Positions 38,157 through 47,442 are shown, counted from the first letter of the stretch. The stretch is 64,000 bases of DNA from Methylobacterium sp. BTF04 (GCF_010692745.1 NZ_JAAHTB010000015.1:41292-105291); one strand, 5' to 3'. Numbers and translations are program-made. Notes: generated by a model not told the origin, from the letters alone.

Positions 38157-39101
38157 ATGCCGACGCATCACGAGATTCCCGCGACCCCCGACACGATGGT
38201 CCTGGGCTATTTCGACGCCGCGCTTCCGCCGGTGCTGGAGATCGAGTCCGGCGATACCGTCACCCTGCACTCGTTTCCGGCGGGGGGCCGCGAATCGCTG
38301 CATCCCGATCCGACCCGGGTCCCGGCCGACCTCCTCGTCGCCCTCGACACCTGCGTGCCCGGCCCCGGCCCGCACTTCGTCACCGGCCCGGTCCATGTCC
38401 GCGGCGCCGAGCCCGGCGACGTGCTGCAGGTCGAGATCCTGGACCAGAAATTCCGCCAGGACTGGGGCTTCGTGGCGATCCTGCCCCTGCTCGGCACCCT
38501 GCCCGACGAGTTCACCGACTACGAGACCATCCACCCCGACATCGACGTCGCCCGCGGCGTCTGCGTGCTGCCCTGGGGCACCGAACTGCCGCTCGATCCG
38601 TTCTTCGGCATCCTCGGCACGGCGCCGCCGGCCGCCTGGGGCCGCGTCGGCACGCCGGTGCCGCGCGGCTTCGGCGGCAACATGGACAACAAGGAACTGA
38701 AGGTCGGCTCGACCCTCTACCTCCCGGTCTACAATGCGGGCGCCGGATTCTACGCCGGCGACGGCCACGGGGTGCAGGGCGACGGCGAGGTCTGCATCAC
38801 CGCCCTGGAGACCGGGCTCACCGGCACCTTCCGGCTCACCGTGCGCAAGGACCTCGGCTACGACTGGCCGTTCGCCGAAACCCCCACCGACCTGATGTCG
38901 ATCGGCCTGCACGAAAGCCTCGACGAAGCCATGCGGCAGGCGGTGCGCGAGATGGTCAAGCACGTCTGCGCCCGCACCGAACTCACCCGCAACCAAGCCT
39001 ACATGCTGTGCTCCCTCACCGGAAACCTGCGCATCACCCAAACGGTGGACGGCAACAAGGGCGTGCATATGCTGATGCCGAAGAGCGCATTGTTGACGTA
39101 G
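38157..39101 (+). CDS. formamidase/acetamidase family amidohydrolase (FmdA/AmdA)
   Basis: 314 residues with AGGAG before ATG 38157, 19 bp after urtE, so in the same operon. The family is recognised from GDTVTLHSFPAGG, GPVHVRGAEPGDVLQVEIL, the turn PRGFGGNMDNKELKVGSTLY, AGFYAGDGHGVQGDGEVCIT and ELTRNQAYMLCSL. FmdA_AmdA enzymes hydrolyse formamide, acetamide or related short amides to ammonia and the acid. No signal peptide, so the substrate must be imported, which fits the upstream transporter. It is shorter than classical formamidases of about 400 residues but matches the shorter subgroup. No urease genes are in the window. Confidence 0.9.
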   Translation: MPTHHEIPATPDTMVLGYFDAALPPVLEIESGDTVTLHSFPAGGRESLHPDPTRVPADLLVALDTCVPGPGPHFVTGPVHVRGAEPGDVLQVEILDQKFRQDWGFVAILPLLGTLPDEFTDYETIHPDIDVARGVCVLPWGTELPLDPFFGILGTAPPAAWGRVGTPVPRGFGGNMDNKELKVGSTLYLPVYNAGAGFYAGDGHGVQGDGEVCITALETGLTGTFRLTVRKDLGYDWPFAETPTDLMSIGLHESLDEAMRQAVREMVKHVCARTELTRNQAYMLCSLTGNLRITQTVDGNKGVHMLMPKSALLT

Positions 39102-39574
39102 AGGGTGGCCGCGTACGTCCGCGAGGCGATGCTGGCGAAGTCTCTGGGCGGCATGCTGCCCAGGGCGGTACGGGGTCGAATTTCCTCGCGGTGGCACCTC
39201 GGTGCGTCGATGCGCCCGCGGGCATCAGACTGCGAAGAGGGCCACGGGGCGTTCAGGAATTCCACGCGTCTGGATCGGCGTCACGCCTCGATGCAAACGG
39301 TATCGGAGCCAATCGCAGTACGACCATAGCGAAGTGGTCAGGTGTCTACCCGATGGTGCAACCTGTTCGGATCGGAATCCGCGCAAGGTCTTGGACGCCG
39401 ATATGGCGACGGCGCAGCAACCTGCAGAGCGCACTGGCAACGAAGCTCAGTGCTTGCCAACACAAAAATGATACGGCTGAACGCTGTACCGCAAATCCCG
39501 TCAGGAAAAACCACAAATGATCTTGCTGTCGGCGACAGTGCTCATTTAGACATAGTTGTCACTGGGATTTTTCG
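39102..39574. other. intergenic, no gene seen
   Basis: About 470 bp between the amidohydrolase and the LuxR gene. The short frames that open here lack ribosome binding sites. Composition falls slightly towards the right, where the LuxR promoter is expected. Confidence 0.45.
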
Positions 39575-40687
39575 ATGGCCGGCTTGCACCACGACTCTTT
39601 TTCCAAGCTTGCGCCGAGCTTGGAAAGATCAGTCCTGGATCCGAGCCATTGGCCGGTCTTTCTCGAAAATGTGGCTCGCGCCACGGGCAGTGAAGGTTCC
39701 GTTCTCATTCGTATTGACGAAGTCGCCGAGGCGACCATCTCGACCCCGTCGGTAACGGAGCTGACCGACCGGTATTTTTCCGAAGACTGGCACACGATCG
39801 ACCATCGCCTCGCAGCAATTCCCCTGATGCGGGATCGCGGGATTTCAGTCGATCAGGATTTCACGACGCGAGAGGAGTTCGAGCGGCTCCCATACTATCA
39901 GGATTTCCTAGGGCCCCACGGCCTGCGCTGGTTCGCCGGCGTCGGCTTCCAGTCCGAACGCGCGTTCTGGTGCCTCTCGCTCCAGAGGACACCCCGAGAG
40001 GGCTTCTTCGAGCCGCACGAGCAGGCGAGGCTTCTGGAGTTGGTTCCGGCCCTCCGGCGAACGGCTTTGCTTACCTCTGCGGTCGAGAGGGCGCGGGCTG
40101 CCGGCATGACGGATGCCTTCGATCTTGTCGGACGTGCGGCGATGATCCTCGATGGCGATGGCAGGGCCGTTCGCTGGAACGAGTCGTTCGCCGGCCTTCT
40201 CGACGCGGATCTCCGCATCGCAAAGGGCCGTCTCGTGACGCGAGATGCATCCACGAACGCCCGAATCGAGAGCTTGTCGAACGAGAGGGGACGCTATGGC
40301 GTAACGGCATTCGCCGTGCGCCGCCGCGACCAGCCTCCGATCGTCATCCATGTCTTGCCGCTCGGCGGAGAAACGCGTCGCGCCTTCGCCTACGGGACGA
40401 CGCTGCTTGTCGCGTGTACGCCGGAGATCGGGCCAATGCCGGCGGCGTCCGTGCTCCAGACCGCCTACGGCTTGACCAAGGCCGAGGCCCGTCTCGCCGT
40501 TGCCCTGGCCGAAGGCGAGTCCATGGCGGAGGCCTCACAACGTTTTGCCGTGGCCTACTCGACCACCCGAACGCAGGTTCAGTCGATCTTCGCGAAGACC
40601 GGCGTCTCGCGGCAGGTCGATCTCGTGCGCCTGGTTTTCGGACTGAGCCTGAACCAGCAGATCTCCCAATCGCCGAAGCGGGACTGA
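39575..40687 (+). CDS. LuxR-family transcriptional regulator
   Basis: 370 residues. The C-terminal helix-turn-helix is of the LuxR/NarL type (TKAEARLAVALAEGESMAEA, then STTRTQVQSIFAKTGVSRQV). The N-terminal 290 residues have a PAS-like segment near 185-230 (DLVGRAAMILDGDGRAVRWN) but no phosphorylatable receiver, so a small-molecule or unknown signal is likely. No quorum-sensing synthase is adjacent. Ends 45 bp before the convergent MFS gene. The ATG at 39575 lacks a strong Shine-Dalgarno. Confidence 0.85.
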   Translation: MAGLHHDSFSKLAPSLERSVLDPSHWPVFLENVARATGSEGSVLIRIDEVAEATISTPSVTELTDRYFSEDWHTIDHRLAAIPLMRDRGISVDQDFTTREEFERLPYYQDFLGPHGLRWFAGVGFQSERAFWCLSLQRTPREGFFEPHEQARLLELVPALRRTALLTSAVERARAAGMTDAFDLVGRAAMILDGDGRAVRWNESFAGLLDADLRIAKGRLVTRDASTNARIESLSNERGRYGVTAFAVRRRDQPPIVIHVLPLGGETRRAFAYGTTLLVACTPEIGPMPAASVLQTAYGLTKAEARLAVALAEGESMAEASQRFAVAYSTTRTQVQSIFAKTGVSRQVDLVRLVFGLSLNQQISQSPKRD

Positions 40688-40732
40688 CCGCCACCCGAAT
40701 TTGCACGCCGAAGCGGGCGCGCGGATGTCGGC

Positions 40733-42043
40733 TCACGCCTCGGATTCCGACGTCAGATCCTTCCCACGCGTCTCGGGCATGAACAGGGCCGCGACGGTTC
40801 CGATGATGCTGAAGCCGACGAGGTAATAGGCCGGAGCCATCTTGTCGCCCGTCAGGGCGATGAGCTTGTTGACGACGTAGTTCGTGCTGCCGCCGAAGAT
40901 CGAGACCGAAAAGGCATAGACGATGGACAGGCCCGCACTGCGCACCGCGCGGGGCAGGGATTCCGGAATGGCCACGATGATCGCCGCCGCGTTGATCGAG
41001 GACAGGGCCGACAGCAGGAAGGTCACGGCATAGACCGACAGGCCGGTCGGGCTCCGTACCAGCCAGGCGAAGGCGGGGATGGTTAGGATTACGATGAGCG
41101 CGCGCGGCCAGATCATCACCGCGCGGCGGCCCACCCGGTCGGCGAGCCAGCCGCCGAGGAGCGGAAAGATGATGGATGCCAGACCCAACGCGATCGGCAC
41201 GGCGGTGGAGATCGTCTCGGTGAGCCCGAGGGTGGCCTGGGCATAGACCGGCATGTTGGTGCCCACCGCATTCGAGACGGTGGAGGCCGCGATGATCAGG
41301 AAGGTCAGCAGCAGCATCCGTCCGTGCTCGCGCACGAGGCGCTTGACCACCGCGAAGGTCGAATCGGCCGCCGCCGGATCGGCCTGGTCTCCGGCGGTCT
41401 CGGGCAGGTGGCTGCGGATGATCAGGCCCACCGGCACCACGCCGATCCCGAGGGCGAACATCACGCGCCAGCCCCAGGCGCCCATCGCCGCGTCGCCCAC
41501 CGCGAACGTGAGAGCGGAGGCGACGATGCCGGCGATCAGGGCGGCGCAGCCCTGGCTGGCGATCTGCCAGCTCGCCACGAAGCCCCGCTGCTTGGGCGGC
41601 GCCGCTTCGAGAAGGTAAGCGGTGGACGGGCCGACCTCGCCCCCGAGCGCCAGCCCCTGGATGAGCCGGCCGACGATGACGATGACCTGCGACCAGCCCC
41701 CCAACGTCGCATAGCCGGGCGCCGCGGCCAGCATCAGCATGCCGATCGCCATGAGCGCGATGGTGATCAGCATGGCCGGCTTGCGCCCCGCCCGATCCGC
41801 GAAGGCCCCGATGAGGATGCCGCCGATGGGCCGCATCACGTAGCCGATGCCGAACAGCGCCAGGGAGGCGAGCAGGCTGTCGGTGGCGTTCTCCGAGGGG
41901 AAGAACGCCTCGCCGATCGGCTTGGCGAAGAAGGCGTAGATGGTGAAGTCGTAGAATTCGAGGGCGTTGCCGAGGACCACGGCCGCCACCGCCTTCCGTT
42001 CGAGGCGTGGCTGCGCTGTCTCGGTGGTCACGTCCGTTTCCAT
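40733..42043 (-). CDS. MFS transporter, metabolite:H+ symporter (MHS) family
   Basis: 436 residues with about twelve transmembrane helices. Motifs of the MHS group are clear: ALEFYDFTIYAFFAKPIGEA in helix 1, GYVMRPIGGILIGAFADRAG in loop 2-3 and RLIQGLALGGEVGPSTAYLL in helix 4. The family includes proline/betaine, citrate, alpha-ketoglutarate and shikimate symporters; the substrate here is not predictable. A C-terminal MPETRGKDL is typical. Inner membrane. Monocistronic. Confidence 0.92.
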   Translation of the reverse strand: METDVTTETAQPRLERKAVAAVVLGNALEFYDFTIYAFFAKPIGEAFFPSENATDSLLASLALFGIGYVMRPIGGILIGAFADRAGRKPAMLITIALMAIGMLMLAAAPGYATLGGWSQVIVIVGRLIQGLALGGEVGPSTAYLLEAAPPKQRGFVASWQIASQGCAALIAGIVASALTFAVGDAAMGAWGWRVMFALGIGVVPVGLIIRSHLPETAGDQADPAAADSTFAVVKRLVREHGRMLLLTFLIIAASTVSNAVGTNMPVYAQATLGLTETISTAVPIALGLASIIFPLLGGWLADRVGRRAVMIWPRALIVILTIPAFAWLVRSPTGLSVYAVTFLLSALSSINAAAIIVAIPESLPRAVRSAGLSIVYAFSVSIFGGSTNYVVNKLIALTGDKMAPAYYLVGFSIIGTVAALFMPETRGKDLTSESEA

Positions 42044-42430
42044 GCCCGTCCCTCGTCCTGTCCGCGTGGCCTATGCCGCCACCGGCGCTAGGGTTCCATG
42101 GCGGCGGGGCCGGCGGCCGAGCAGCGCCCCTGCCGGCACTCCAGCGGCGCCCGTGAATGGCACGCACAAGGAGGGTTCGGCGAAAACCGTGCCGGTGGCC
42201 ATCGCATCAAGCAAGCACTGCGCGCCCCGCGCAATGACTTGCTTCCCATACCTTCGCCGCGCACCTGACCGTTGTTCTGGTCTTCAATCCTCGCACTACG
42301 GCGACGAACATCCGCCTCGCGGCGTGTCATGCATCGGTTGCCCTGTCGCCAGCGGACCGCCACCAACCCCTGGCCACGAGGGCTGAGACGCGGCCGGTCC
42401 ATTGTCCGTCGAGACCAGGCCCGCGCTGCA
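42044..42430. other. intergenic, no gene seen
   Basis: About 390 bp upstream of the MFS gene and downstream of the aldo/keto reductase gene. No supported frame, repeat or RNA. Confidence 0.45.
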
Positions 42431-43318
42431 TCAGCCCTCCGTAGGCCCGCCGGCGATCCGATCGAGAACGCCCATCGTATCGTCCGAGAGCGCGAGGGCG
42501 GCCGCCGCTAGGTTGTCGTGTAGGTGCGCGAGCGACGATGTGCCGGGAATCAGCAGGATGTTGGGGGATCGTGCGAGCAGCCACGCGAGTGCCACCTGCA
42601 TCGGTGTCGCGCCTAGTCCCTCGGCGACCTCGGTGAGGGCCGTCGACTGGATCGGGCTGAAGCCGCCGAGCGGGAAGAACGGCACATAGGCGGTGCCGGA
42701 CGTCGCGAGCGCGTCGATGAGCGCATCATCCGCCCGATGCGCGAGATTGTACGCGTTCTGGACGCAGACGATCTCGGCGATGGATTTCCCCTCGGCGACC
42801 TGCCGGGCCGTGACGTTACTGAGTCCGATCCTGCGAACCAGACCCTGGCGTTGGAGGTCGGCGAGGATGGCGAGGGGCTCTGCGATCGAGCCCTCCGCAG
42901 GCCCGTGGACATCGAGCATGATGCGCAGGTTGACCACGTCGAGGACGTCCACCGCGAGGTTGCGGAGATTGTCGTGAACCGCGCGGGTCAGCTCCTCCGC
43001 GGAGAAAGCCGGGTTCCAGGACGCGTCTTCACCGCGCTTGGCGCCGATCTTCGTGACGATCACGAGATCGTCCGGATAGGGGTGGAGCGCCTCGCGGATG
43101 AGCTGGTTGGTGATGTGCGGGCCGTAGAAGTCGCTGGTGTCGATGTGGTTCACGCCGTTCGCCACCGCCTCGCGCAGGACGGCGATGGCCCCGGCCCGAT
43201 CCTTCGGAGGCCCGAAAACCCCAGGCCCCGCCAATTGCATCGCGCCGTAACCCAGGCGCTTCACGCTACGGTCGCCGAGGGCATAGGTCCCGGCTTGTGC
43301 GATGTCGGTCATGGTCAC
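42431..43318 (-). CDS. aldo/keto reductase family oxidoreductase
   Basis: 295 residues with GAGGAGAG before ATG 43318. NADPH-dependent carbonyl reductase or dehydrogenase of the TIM-barrel AKR family. The catalytic Asp (HIDTSDFYGPH), Tyr (same block) and Lys (VIVTKIGAKRG) are present. The usual catalytic-site His region (normally a ...LH after strand 4) reads VVNLRIMLDVHG, so the His is shifted or replaced. Coenzyme loop LIPGTSSLAHLHDN is intact. Substrate unknown. Divergent from the LysR gene with 89 bp between, the usual arrangement of a LysR regulator with its target. Confidence 0.9.
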   Translation of the reverse strand: MTMTDIAQAGTYALGDRSVKRLGYGAMQLAGPGVFGPPKDRAGAIAVLREAVANGVNHIDTSDFYGPHITNQLIREALHPYPDDLVIVTKIGAKRGEDASWNPAFSAEELTRAVHDNLRNLAVDVLDVVNLRIMLDVHGPAEGSIAEPLAILADLQRQGLVRRIGLSNVTARQVAEGKSIAEIVCVQNAYNLAHRADDALIDALATSGTAYVPFFPLGGFSPIQSTALTEVAEGLGATPMQVALAWLLARSPNILLIPGTSSLAHLHDNLAAAALALSDDTMGVLDRIAGGPTEG

Positions 43319-43355
43319 TCTCCTCTGGCGGTGAGAGGAGACTTAGAGCGCGCCC

Positions 43356-43367
43356 TATCGTGTGATA
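43356..43367. promoter_or_regulatory. candidate LysR operator between AKR and lysR-type genes
   Basis: TATCGTGTGATA is a short dyad (TATC/GATA arms) in the centre of the 89-bp divergent gap, where a LysR regulator would bind. Its small size leaves chance possible. Confidence 0.35.
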
Positions 43368-43407
43368 AGTTGGGCCAGTCGGCACAGGCTGTACGAAAGA
43401 CCGAACA

Positions 43408-44316
43408 GTGGCGGCTGATCTTGGAGACATCGCGGCTTTCGTAGCCGTCGCGCAGGCAGGCGGATTTCGCGATGGTGCGCGGGCGAGTGGAACCAGCGCA
43501 TCCGGCTTGAGCGAAGCCGTCCGTCGGCTGGAAGCACGGCTCGGCGTCAGGTTGCTGAACCGTACGACGCGCAGCGTGGCACCGACCGAGGCGGGCGCGC
43601 GTCTTCTGGAGCGGTTGACGCCGGCCTTGAGCGAGGTCGAAGCGGCGCTCGATGTGGTCAACGGCTTTCGCGACCGCCCGGCCGGCACGCTCCGGCTCAA
43701 TGTTCCGGTCAGTGCGGCCCGGCTCGTGCTGCCCGGTATCGTTCCGCCCTTCCTCGCCGCCTATCCCGACATCCGTCTCGAGGTGGTGGCCGAGGATGGG
43801 TTCGTCGACGTGCTGGCCGCCGGTTGCGATGCCGGGATTCGCTACGATGAGCGCCTCGAGCAGGACATGATCGCGATCCCGATCGGACCGCGTGAACAGC
43901 GTTTCGCCACCGCCGCCTCGCCGGCCTACCTCGACCGCTGCGGACGTCCTGCCCACCCCCGCGAGTTGCTGAAACACGCCTGTATCGGCGGCCGCTTCGC
44001 GAGCGGTACGATGACGGCGTGGGAATTCGAGCGTGATGGGGAGATCGTGCGGGTCGACCCCAGCGGCCCGCTCATCGTTCGGGTCGGGGCCGCCACGGAT
44101 CTCGCCGTGGACGCGGCCATCGCGGGGACCGGCATCATCACCTTATTCGAGGACTGGCTACGGCCGCACCTCGACAGCGGGGCTTTGGAGCCGGTCCTGA
44201 CGTCCTGGTGGCAACCCTTTTCAGGGCCCTTCCTGTACTATCCCGGTCGCCGCTATCTCCCGGCGCCACTGCGGGCCTTCGTCGACTTCGTCGGCCAGCA
44301 TCGCGTGCGTTCCTGA
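43408..44316 (+). CDS. LysR-family transcriptional regulator
   Basis: 302 residues starting at GTG 43408. N-terminal winged helix (DIAAFVAVAQAGGFRDGARA then SGLSEAVRRLEARLGVRLLN and RTTRSVAPTEAG), followed by the substrate-binding fold (GTLRLNVPVSAARLVLPGI, DGFVDVLAAGCDAGIRYDER, AGTGIITLFEDWLRPHLDSG). It resembles the subgroup that controls small oxidoreductases and probably regulates the divergent aldo/keto reductase gene. Inducer unknown. Confidence 0.92.
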   Translation: MAADLGDIAAFVAVAQAGGFRDGARASGTSASGLSEAVRRLEARLGVRLLNRTTRSVAPTEAGARLLERLTPALSEVEAALDVVNGFRDRPAGTLRLNVPVSAARLVLPGIVPPFLAAYPDIRLEVVAEDGFVDVLAAGCDAGIRYDERLEQDMIAIPIGPREQRFATAASPAYLDRCGRPAHPRELLKHACIGGRFASGTMTAWEFERDGEIVRVDPSGPLIVRVGAATDLAVDAAIAGTGIITLFEDWLRPHLDSGALEPVLTSWWQPFSGPFLYYPGRRYLPAPLRAFVDFVGQHRVRS

Positions 44317-44398
44317 ACCCATCAAAAAACTGAGCCGACCTTGATCGGGTCGCCGTCGGTGGCGACGCCGTCAGCGATGCAGCCGGCCCCCAAGGCAC

Positions 44399-45241
44399 TC
44401 ACCCGACGAACGCGCCGTTGTCGTCGCTCACCTCGTCGGTGTGAACCTGGAACGTCACCAGCGGAGCCGGACCGAAGCTCGTTGTCAGGGCGCAGTCGGT
44501 GGCATCGCGGCCATAGGCCATCACGATCCGGGCGATGCGTGGCGTGTTGTGCCGGGCATCGAACGTGTACCACCGTGGCCCGGCGGGGCCGCGCAGATAC
44601 ACTTCGAACCAAGCCGAGAAGTCCATGGGAGCCGGGTCCTTGGGGACGCCGATATCGCCGAGATAGCCCGTGGCGTAGCGCGCCGGGATATTCATGCAGC
44701 GGCACAAAGTGATCGCGAGATGGGCGAAATCTCGGCAGACACCGACCCGTTGGCTGTGGCCGTCATGGGCCGACCGGGTGGCATCCGCCTGCATGTAGTC
44801 GAAGGTCAGCCGTTCGTGAGCGTAGTCGACGATGGCCTGAACGCGGGGCCAGCCCTCGTTCGTATGTCCGAACAAATTCCAGGCATCCTGGGACAGCTTG
44901 TCGGTGTCGCAATACCGCGATCCGAGCAGATATTGCAGTACCTCATCCGGTACGTCCTGGATCGGGATCTGCCAGGCGTTTGGCGCAAAGGCGTCCGGCC
45001 TGCCGGAATCCTCGATCTGGAAATCCGCCGACATCGTGATCCGACCGCCCGGCACGAAGATACGGGTCGCGACATTGCCGAAAGCGTCGAGATAGCGCCG
45101 CGCCGCTACCGGCGGATCGAAGGTGATGGTCTCTTCGGTGACGAGATCACGCTGGCGCTCGGGGCGTACGTTGAGCAGAAGCGTCATCGGCGTCGGGCCG
45201 TAGGTATCGTAGGCGATGGTATAACCGGTGCGAATTTTCAT
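44399..45241 (-). CDS. transglutaminase-like family protein (cytoplasmic)
   Basis: 280 residues. The core is a transglutaminase/protease-like fold with nucleophile Cys in GVCRDFAHLAITLCRCM. The second triad position reads DFSAWFEVYL rather than the more usual HAW, so the classical His is Ser; the Asp region is YTFDARHNTPRIARIVM. The N-terminal 100 residues are a beta-rich domain (IAYDTYGPTPMTLLLNVRPE). It belongs to the bacterial group often found near circularly permuted ATP-grasp genes, not seen here. Function is unknown, possibly peptide processing. No signal peptide. A paralogue lies at 54471. Confidence 0.85.
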   Translation of the reverse strand: MKIRTGYTIAYDTYGPTPMTLLLNVRPERQRDLVTEETITFDPPVAARRYLDAFGNVATRIFVPGGRITMSADFQIEDSGRPDAFAPNAWQIPIQDVPDEVLQYLLGSRYCDTDKLSQDAWNLFGHTNEGWPRVQAIVDYAHERLTFDYMQADATRSAHDGHSQRVGVCRDFAHLAITLCRCMNIPARYATGYLGDIGVPKDPAPMDFSAWFEVYLRGPAGPRWYTFDARHNTPRIARIVMAYGRDATDCALTTSFGPAPLVTFQVHTDEVSDDNGAFVG

Positions 45242-45455
45242 GATCCGGCCTCAGCACGTCTGTCGCTCTTTCCAAGCAATGGAGGCTCGTCGCGTTCCGT
45301 CGCCTGTGCCTCAATGTCGGCACTGAATTGCAGAAGCTTGAGGCACTTGGCTGAAAGCGGCCTCATGAACGCCCGATCGGTCGCTCACGGGCTTGCACGG
45401 CACGACCGTGGCCGACGCCCGAGAGCGGCGGCCACGGCCCCTTGTCGGGGACCAG

Positions 45456-45932
45456 TCAGGCGGGACGGCGACCGTCGGTGGCGTACTGATCGATGGCCGA
45501 GGGCAACTCGCGCGAGAGACGGGACAACAGGGCAGCTCGGCTGAGGCCTGTCTGCTGCGTGAGATGCTCCAGAGTCTCCGGACCGATCGCCCGTTCGAGG
45601 TCGCCCTCGGGAATCTCGCGGTTCGGCCCCTGGTTCACCCAGGAATTCGCTGTCTCGCCGTGGCCGCCCTTGGTGAAGTGGTCGACGAGTTCGCTGAGGC
45701 CGCTGGCGATCAGGCCACCGATGCCGGCCGTGCCGACACCGCCCAAGAGGTTGCCGAGGTTGCTACCGGTGCTGGAGCCGGTCGACGTCGTGTTCGGGAT
45801 CGGCGGGTTCGTCGAACGGGTCGGCTCGGTGCCGTGGCCCTTCAAGAGTTCGGCGAGCTTGTCGCGGTTCTGGTAACCGGCCACGGCCAGCAGGCCCAGC
45901 AGCGCGGTCATCGAGGGATAGCCCTTGCTCAT
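45456..45932 (-). CDS. YidB-like DUF937 protein
   Basis: 158 residues, starting [20 protein letters not shown] at 45932 with AAGGACG upstream. YidB/DUF937 features: a short hydrophobic N-terminus, a Gly/Ser/Thr linker ([13 protein letters not shown]), and the C-terminal helical block [18 protein letters not shown], then [20 protein letters not shown]. Function is unknown. First in a run of minus-strand stress-type genes from 49.2 kb down. Confidence 0.88.
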   Translation of the reverse strand: MSKGYPSMTALLGLLAVAGYQNRDKLAELLKGHGTEPTRSTNPPIPNTTSTGSSTGSNLGNLLGGVGTAGIGGLIASGLSELVDHFTKGGHGETANSWVNQGPNREIPEGDLERAIGPETLEHLTQQTGLSRAALLSRLSRELPSAIDQYATDGRRPA

Positions 45933-46178
45933 CGGTCGTCCTTCATCTGTCATGGTTCGAATAACCGGACAGGCATCCGCCCGGGGTGTCGCCGTCAGCC
46001 GGTCGCGGCGGCCGCCGTCGATGGGGTGCGCCCGGCCAAGTCGCGAGCATCGGAAGCGTACTACGAGGCCGTGAGGGCGCGATTGGCCGGGAGCAGGCGG
46101 CGCGATCGACGAACGCACGACTCAAGCGGGGCCGGGCGACAGGCATGGATCGCTCGCTCCCCACTTGGTGCGAGACCG

Positions 46179-46610
46179 CTACGGACAGGCGTGCCGATCG
46201 CCATCGTTGCCAAGGTAGGTCCCGCTTGCAGCGTCGTAGGACCGGAACCGACGCGCACAGACTGCCACCGCATCGGCGCTGACGCCGCGCGGACCGGCCT
46301 GGGCCTGCGAATTCGCGATCGCACCGCCGATGATCGCCCCCGCTGCGAGGCCGACCACCCCTGCACCGACCGCGGCACCGACGCCCGGACCCCGGCGATA
46401 GCCATAGCCGCGACGGTAGCCGTAACCCCGTCCATAGCCGCGCCCGCCGCGAAAGCCGTGGCGACGCCCGAAGCGGCGATACTGCACGTAATCCGTCGTC
46501 AGGTCGCTGCGAACGAGAGCGTCGACCGCACTGCCGACGGGTGCAGCCGCGGCGGGCAGGCCCATCAGGCCGATGGTGAAGGTGGCGGCAAGGGCGAGTG
46601 TCAGCTTCAT
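46179..46610 (-). CDS. exported BA14K-like protein with Gly/Tyr/Arg-rich middle
   Basis: 143 residues. Signal peptide MKLTLALAATFTIGLMGLPA then a RGYGRGYGYRRGYGYRRG repeat (GYGRGYGYRRGYGYRRG) of Gly-Tyr-Arg and a hydrophobic stretch VGAGVVGLAAGAIIGGAIA that may anchor it. The C-terminus AVCARRFRSYDAASGTYLGN ends in HACP, the BA14K pattern, first known from Brucella as a lectin-like immunoreactive protein. The mature protein is envelope-located. Confidence 0.85.
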   Translation of the reverse strand: MKLTLALAATFTIGLMGLPAAAAPVGSAVDALVRSDLTTDYVQYRRFGRRHGFRGGRGYGRGYGYRRGYGYRRGPGVGAAVGAGVVGLAAGAIIGGAIANSQAQAGPRGVSADAVAVCARRFRSYDAASGTYLGNDGDRHACP

Positions 46611-46651
46611 CAGGTAAAGGGTCCGCTGTTGGATGGCGAGGTCGGTTGCGG

Positions 46652-46756
46652 TCAGTGGGGCCGACGCGGCTGGGTCGCAGCCCGGCCACTGACGCGGCGG
46701 CTGACATAGGCGATGATTTTCGGAAGCAGGAAGGCAGTGAGGAGCTTGCGAATCAT
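46652..46756 (-). CDS. small protein, 34 aa, basic amphipathic
   Basis: 34 residues: MIRKLLTAFLLPKIIAYVSR then a basic tail ending QPRRPH. GGAG lies 7 bases before the ATG, a good site. The N-terminal 20 residues form a hydrophobic/basic helix likely to sit at a membrane. It lies between the BA14K-like gene and a CsbD-like gene in the same direction, 24 bp after the latter. No family recognised. Confidence 0.6.
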   Translation of the reverse strand: MIRKLLTAFLLPKIIAYVSRRVSGRAATQPRRPH

Positions 46757-46780
46757 GGGGTTTCTCCGAATTCGGGTGGA

Positions 46781-47164
46781 TCAGCGCTTGGACCGGGCGA
46801 GCCAGCCCACAGCGAACGCCACGGCGGCGAGGCCGAGGATGGCGGATGTGCGGTTGTCGTCGGCGTAGCGGACGGCCTGACGCCCATAAGTCTGACCGCG
46901 CTTGCGAGCTTGACGGGCAAAATCGCGGCCGTCTTCGATCAGATTGCCGGCCCGGTCCCGCACTTCGCGCGCGAGGTGACGACCATCGTCGGCGAGGTCT
47001 TCCGCGCGATCACGCGCACGGCCATAGGCATATTGCGCCCCACCCGCCACCTGGTTCACCGCGCCGCGGATCTGTCGGGCCGGGTCGCCGATGACGCCGC
47101 CAAGGGCGGTCTCGGCGCGGCCCTTCAGGTGACGCGATGCGCCACGGAATTGATCGCGGTTCAT
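46781..47164 (-). CDS. CsbD-like/DUF883-like stress protein with C-terminal membrane helix
   Basis: 127 residues. It begins like CsbD (MNRDQFRGASRHLKGRAETA), continues as a long charged helix with RDRAEDLADDGRHLAREVRD and RAGNLIEDGRDFARQARKRG repeats, and ends in a single membrane helix TSAILGLAAVAFAVGWLARS. This layout is that of DUF883-type membrane-anchored stress proteins. Role unknown, likely general stress. TTCTCTCC-type upstream sequence on the plus strand corresponds to an AGGAGAG site before the ATG. Confidence 0.82.
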   Translation of the reverse strand: MNRDQFRGASRHLKGRAETALGGVIGDPARQIRGAVNQVAGGAQYAYGRARDRAEDLADDGRHLAREVRDRAGNLIEDGRDFARQARKRGQTYGRQAVRYADDNRTSAILGLAAVAFAVGWLARSKR

Positions 47165-47238
47165 GGGTCTCTCCTGTGTATTCGAATGGCTCGGAAAAGG
47201 CCTTCGAGAGGATGTTCGCCCCTCTCGAAGTGGTAGGA

Positions 47239-47442
47239 TCAGTGCTTGCCGGTGACCTTGTCGACGACCGACTTTACGCCGTCCTTGGCCTCGCCGACGG
47301 TGCGCTGGGCCTCGCCCTTGAGTTCCTGGGCCTTGCCCTCCGCCACGAGCGTGTCGTTGCCCGTGATCTTGCCGACACCTTCCTTGAGGTTGCCGACGGT
47401 CTCGTTGGCGAGGCCCCTCAGCTTGTCCGTGGTGCTGCTCAT
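47239..47442 (-). CDS. CsbD family stress protein
   Basis: 67 residues, all helical and charged: [20 protein letters not shown], then [20 protein letters not shown], the canonical CsbD/YjbJ pattern. AGGAG lies before the ATG. CsbD was described as a general-stress gene of Bacillus; function remains unknown. One of four CsbD-like genes in 2.5 kb. Confidence 0.92.
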   Translation of the reverse strand: MSSTTDKLRGLANETVGNLKEGVGKITGNDTLVAEGKAQELKGEAQRTVGEAKDGVKSVVDKVTGKH

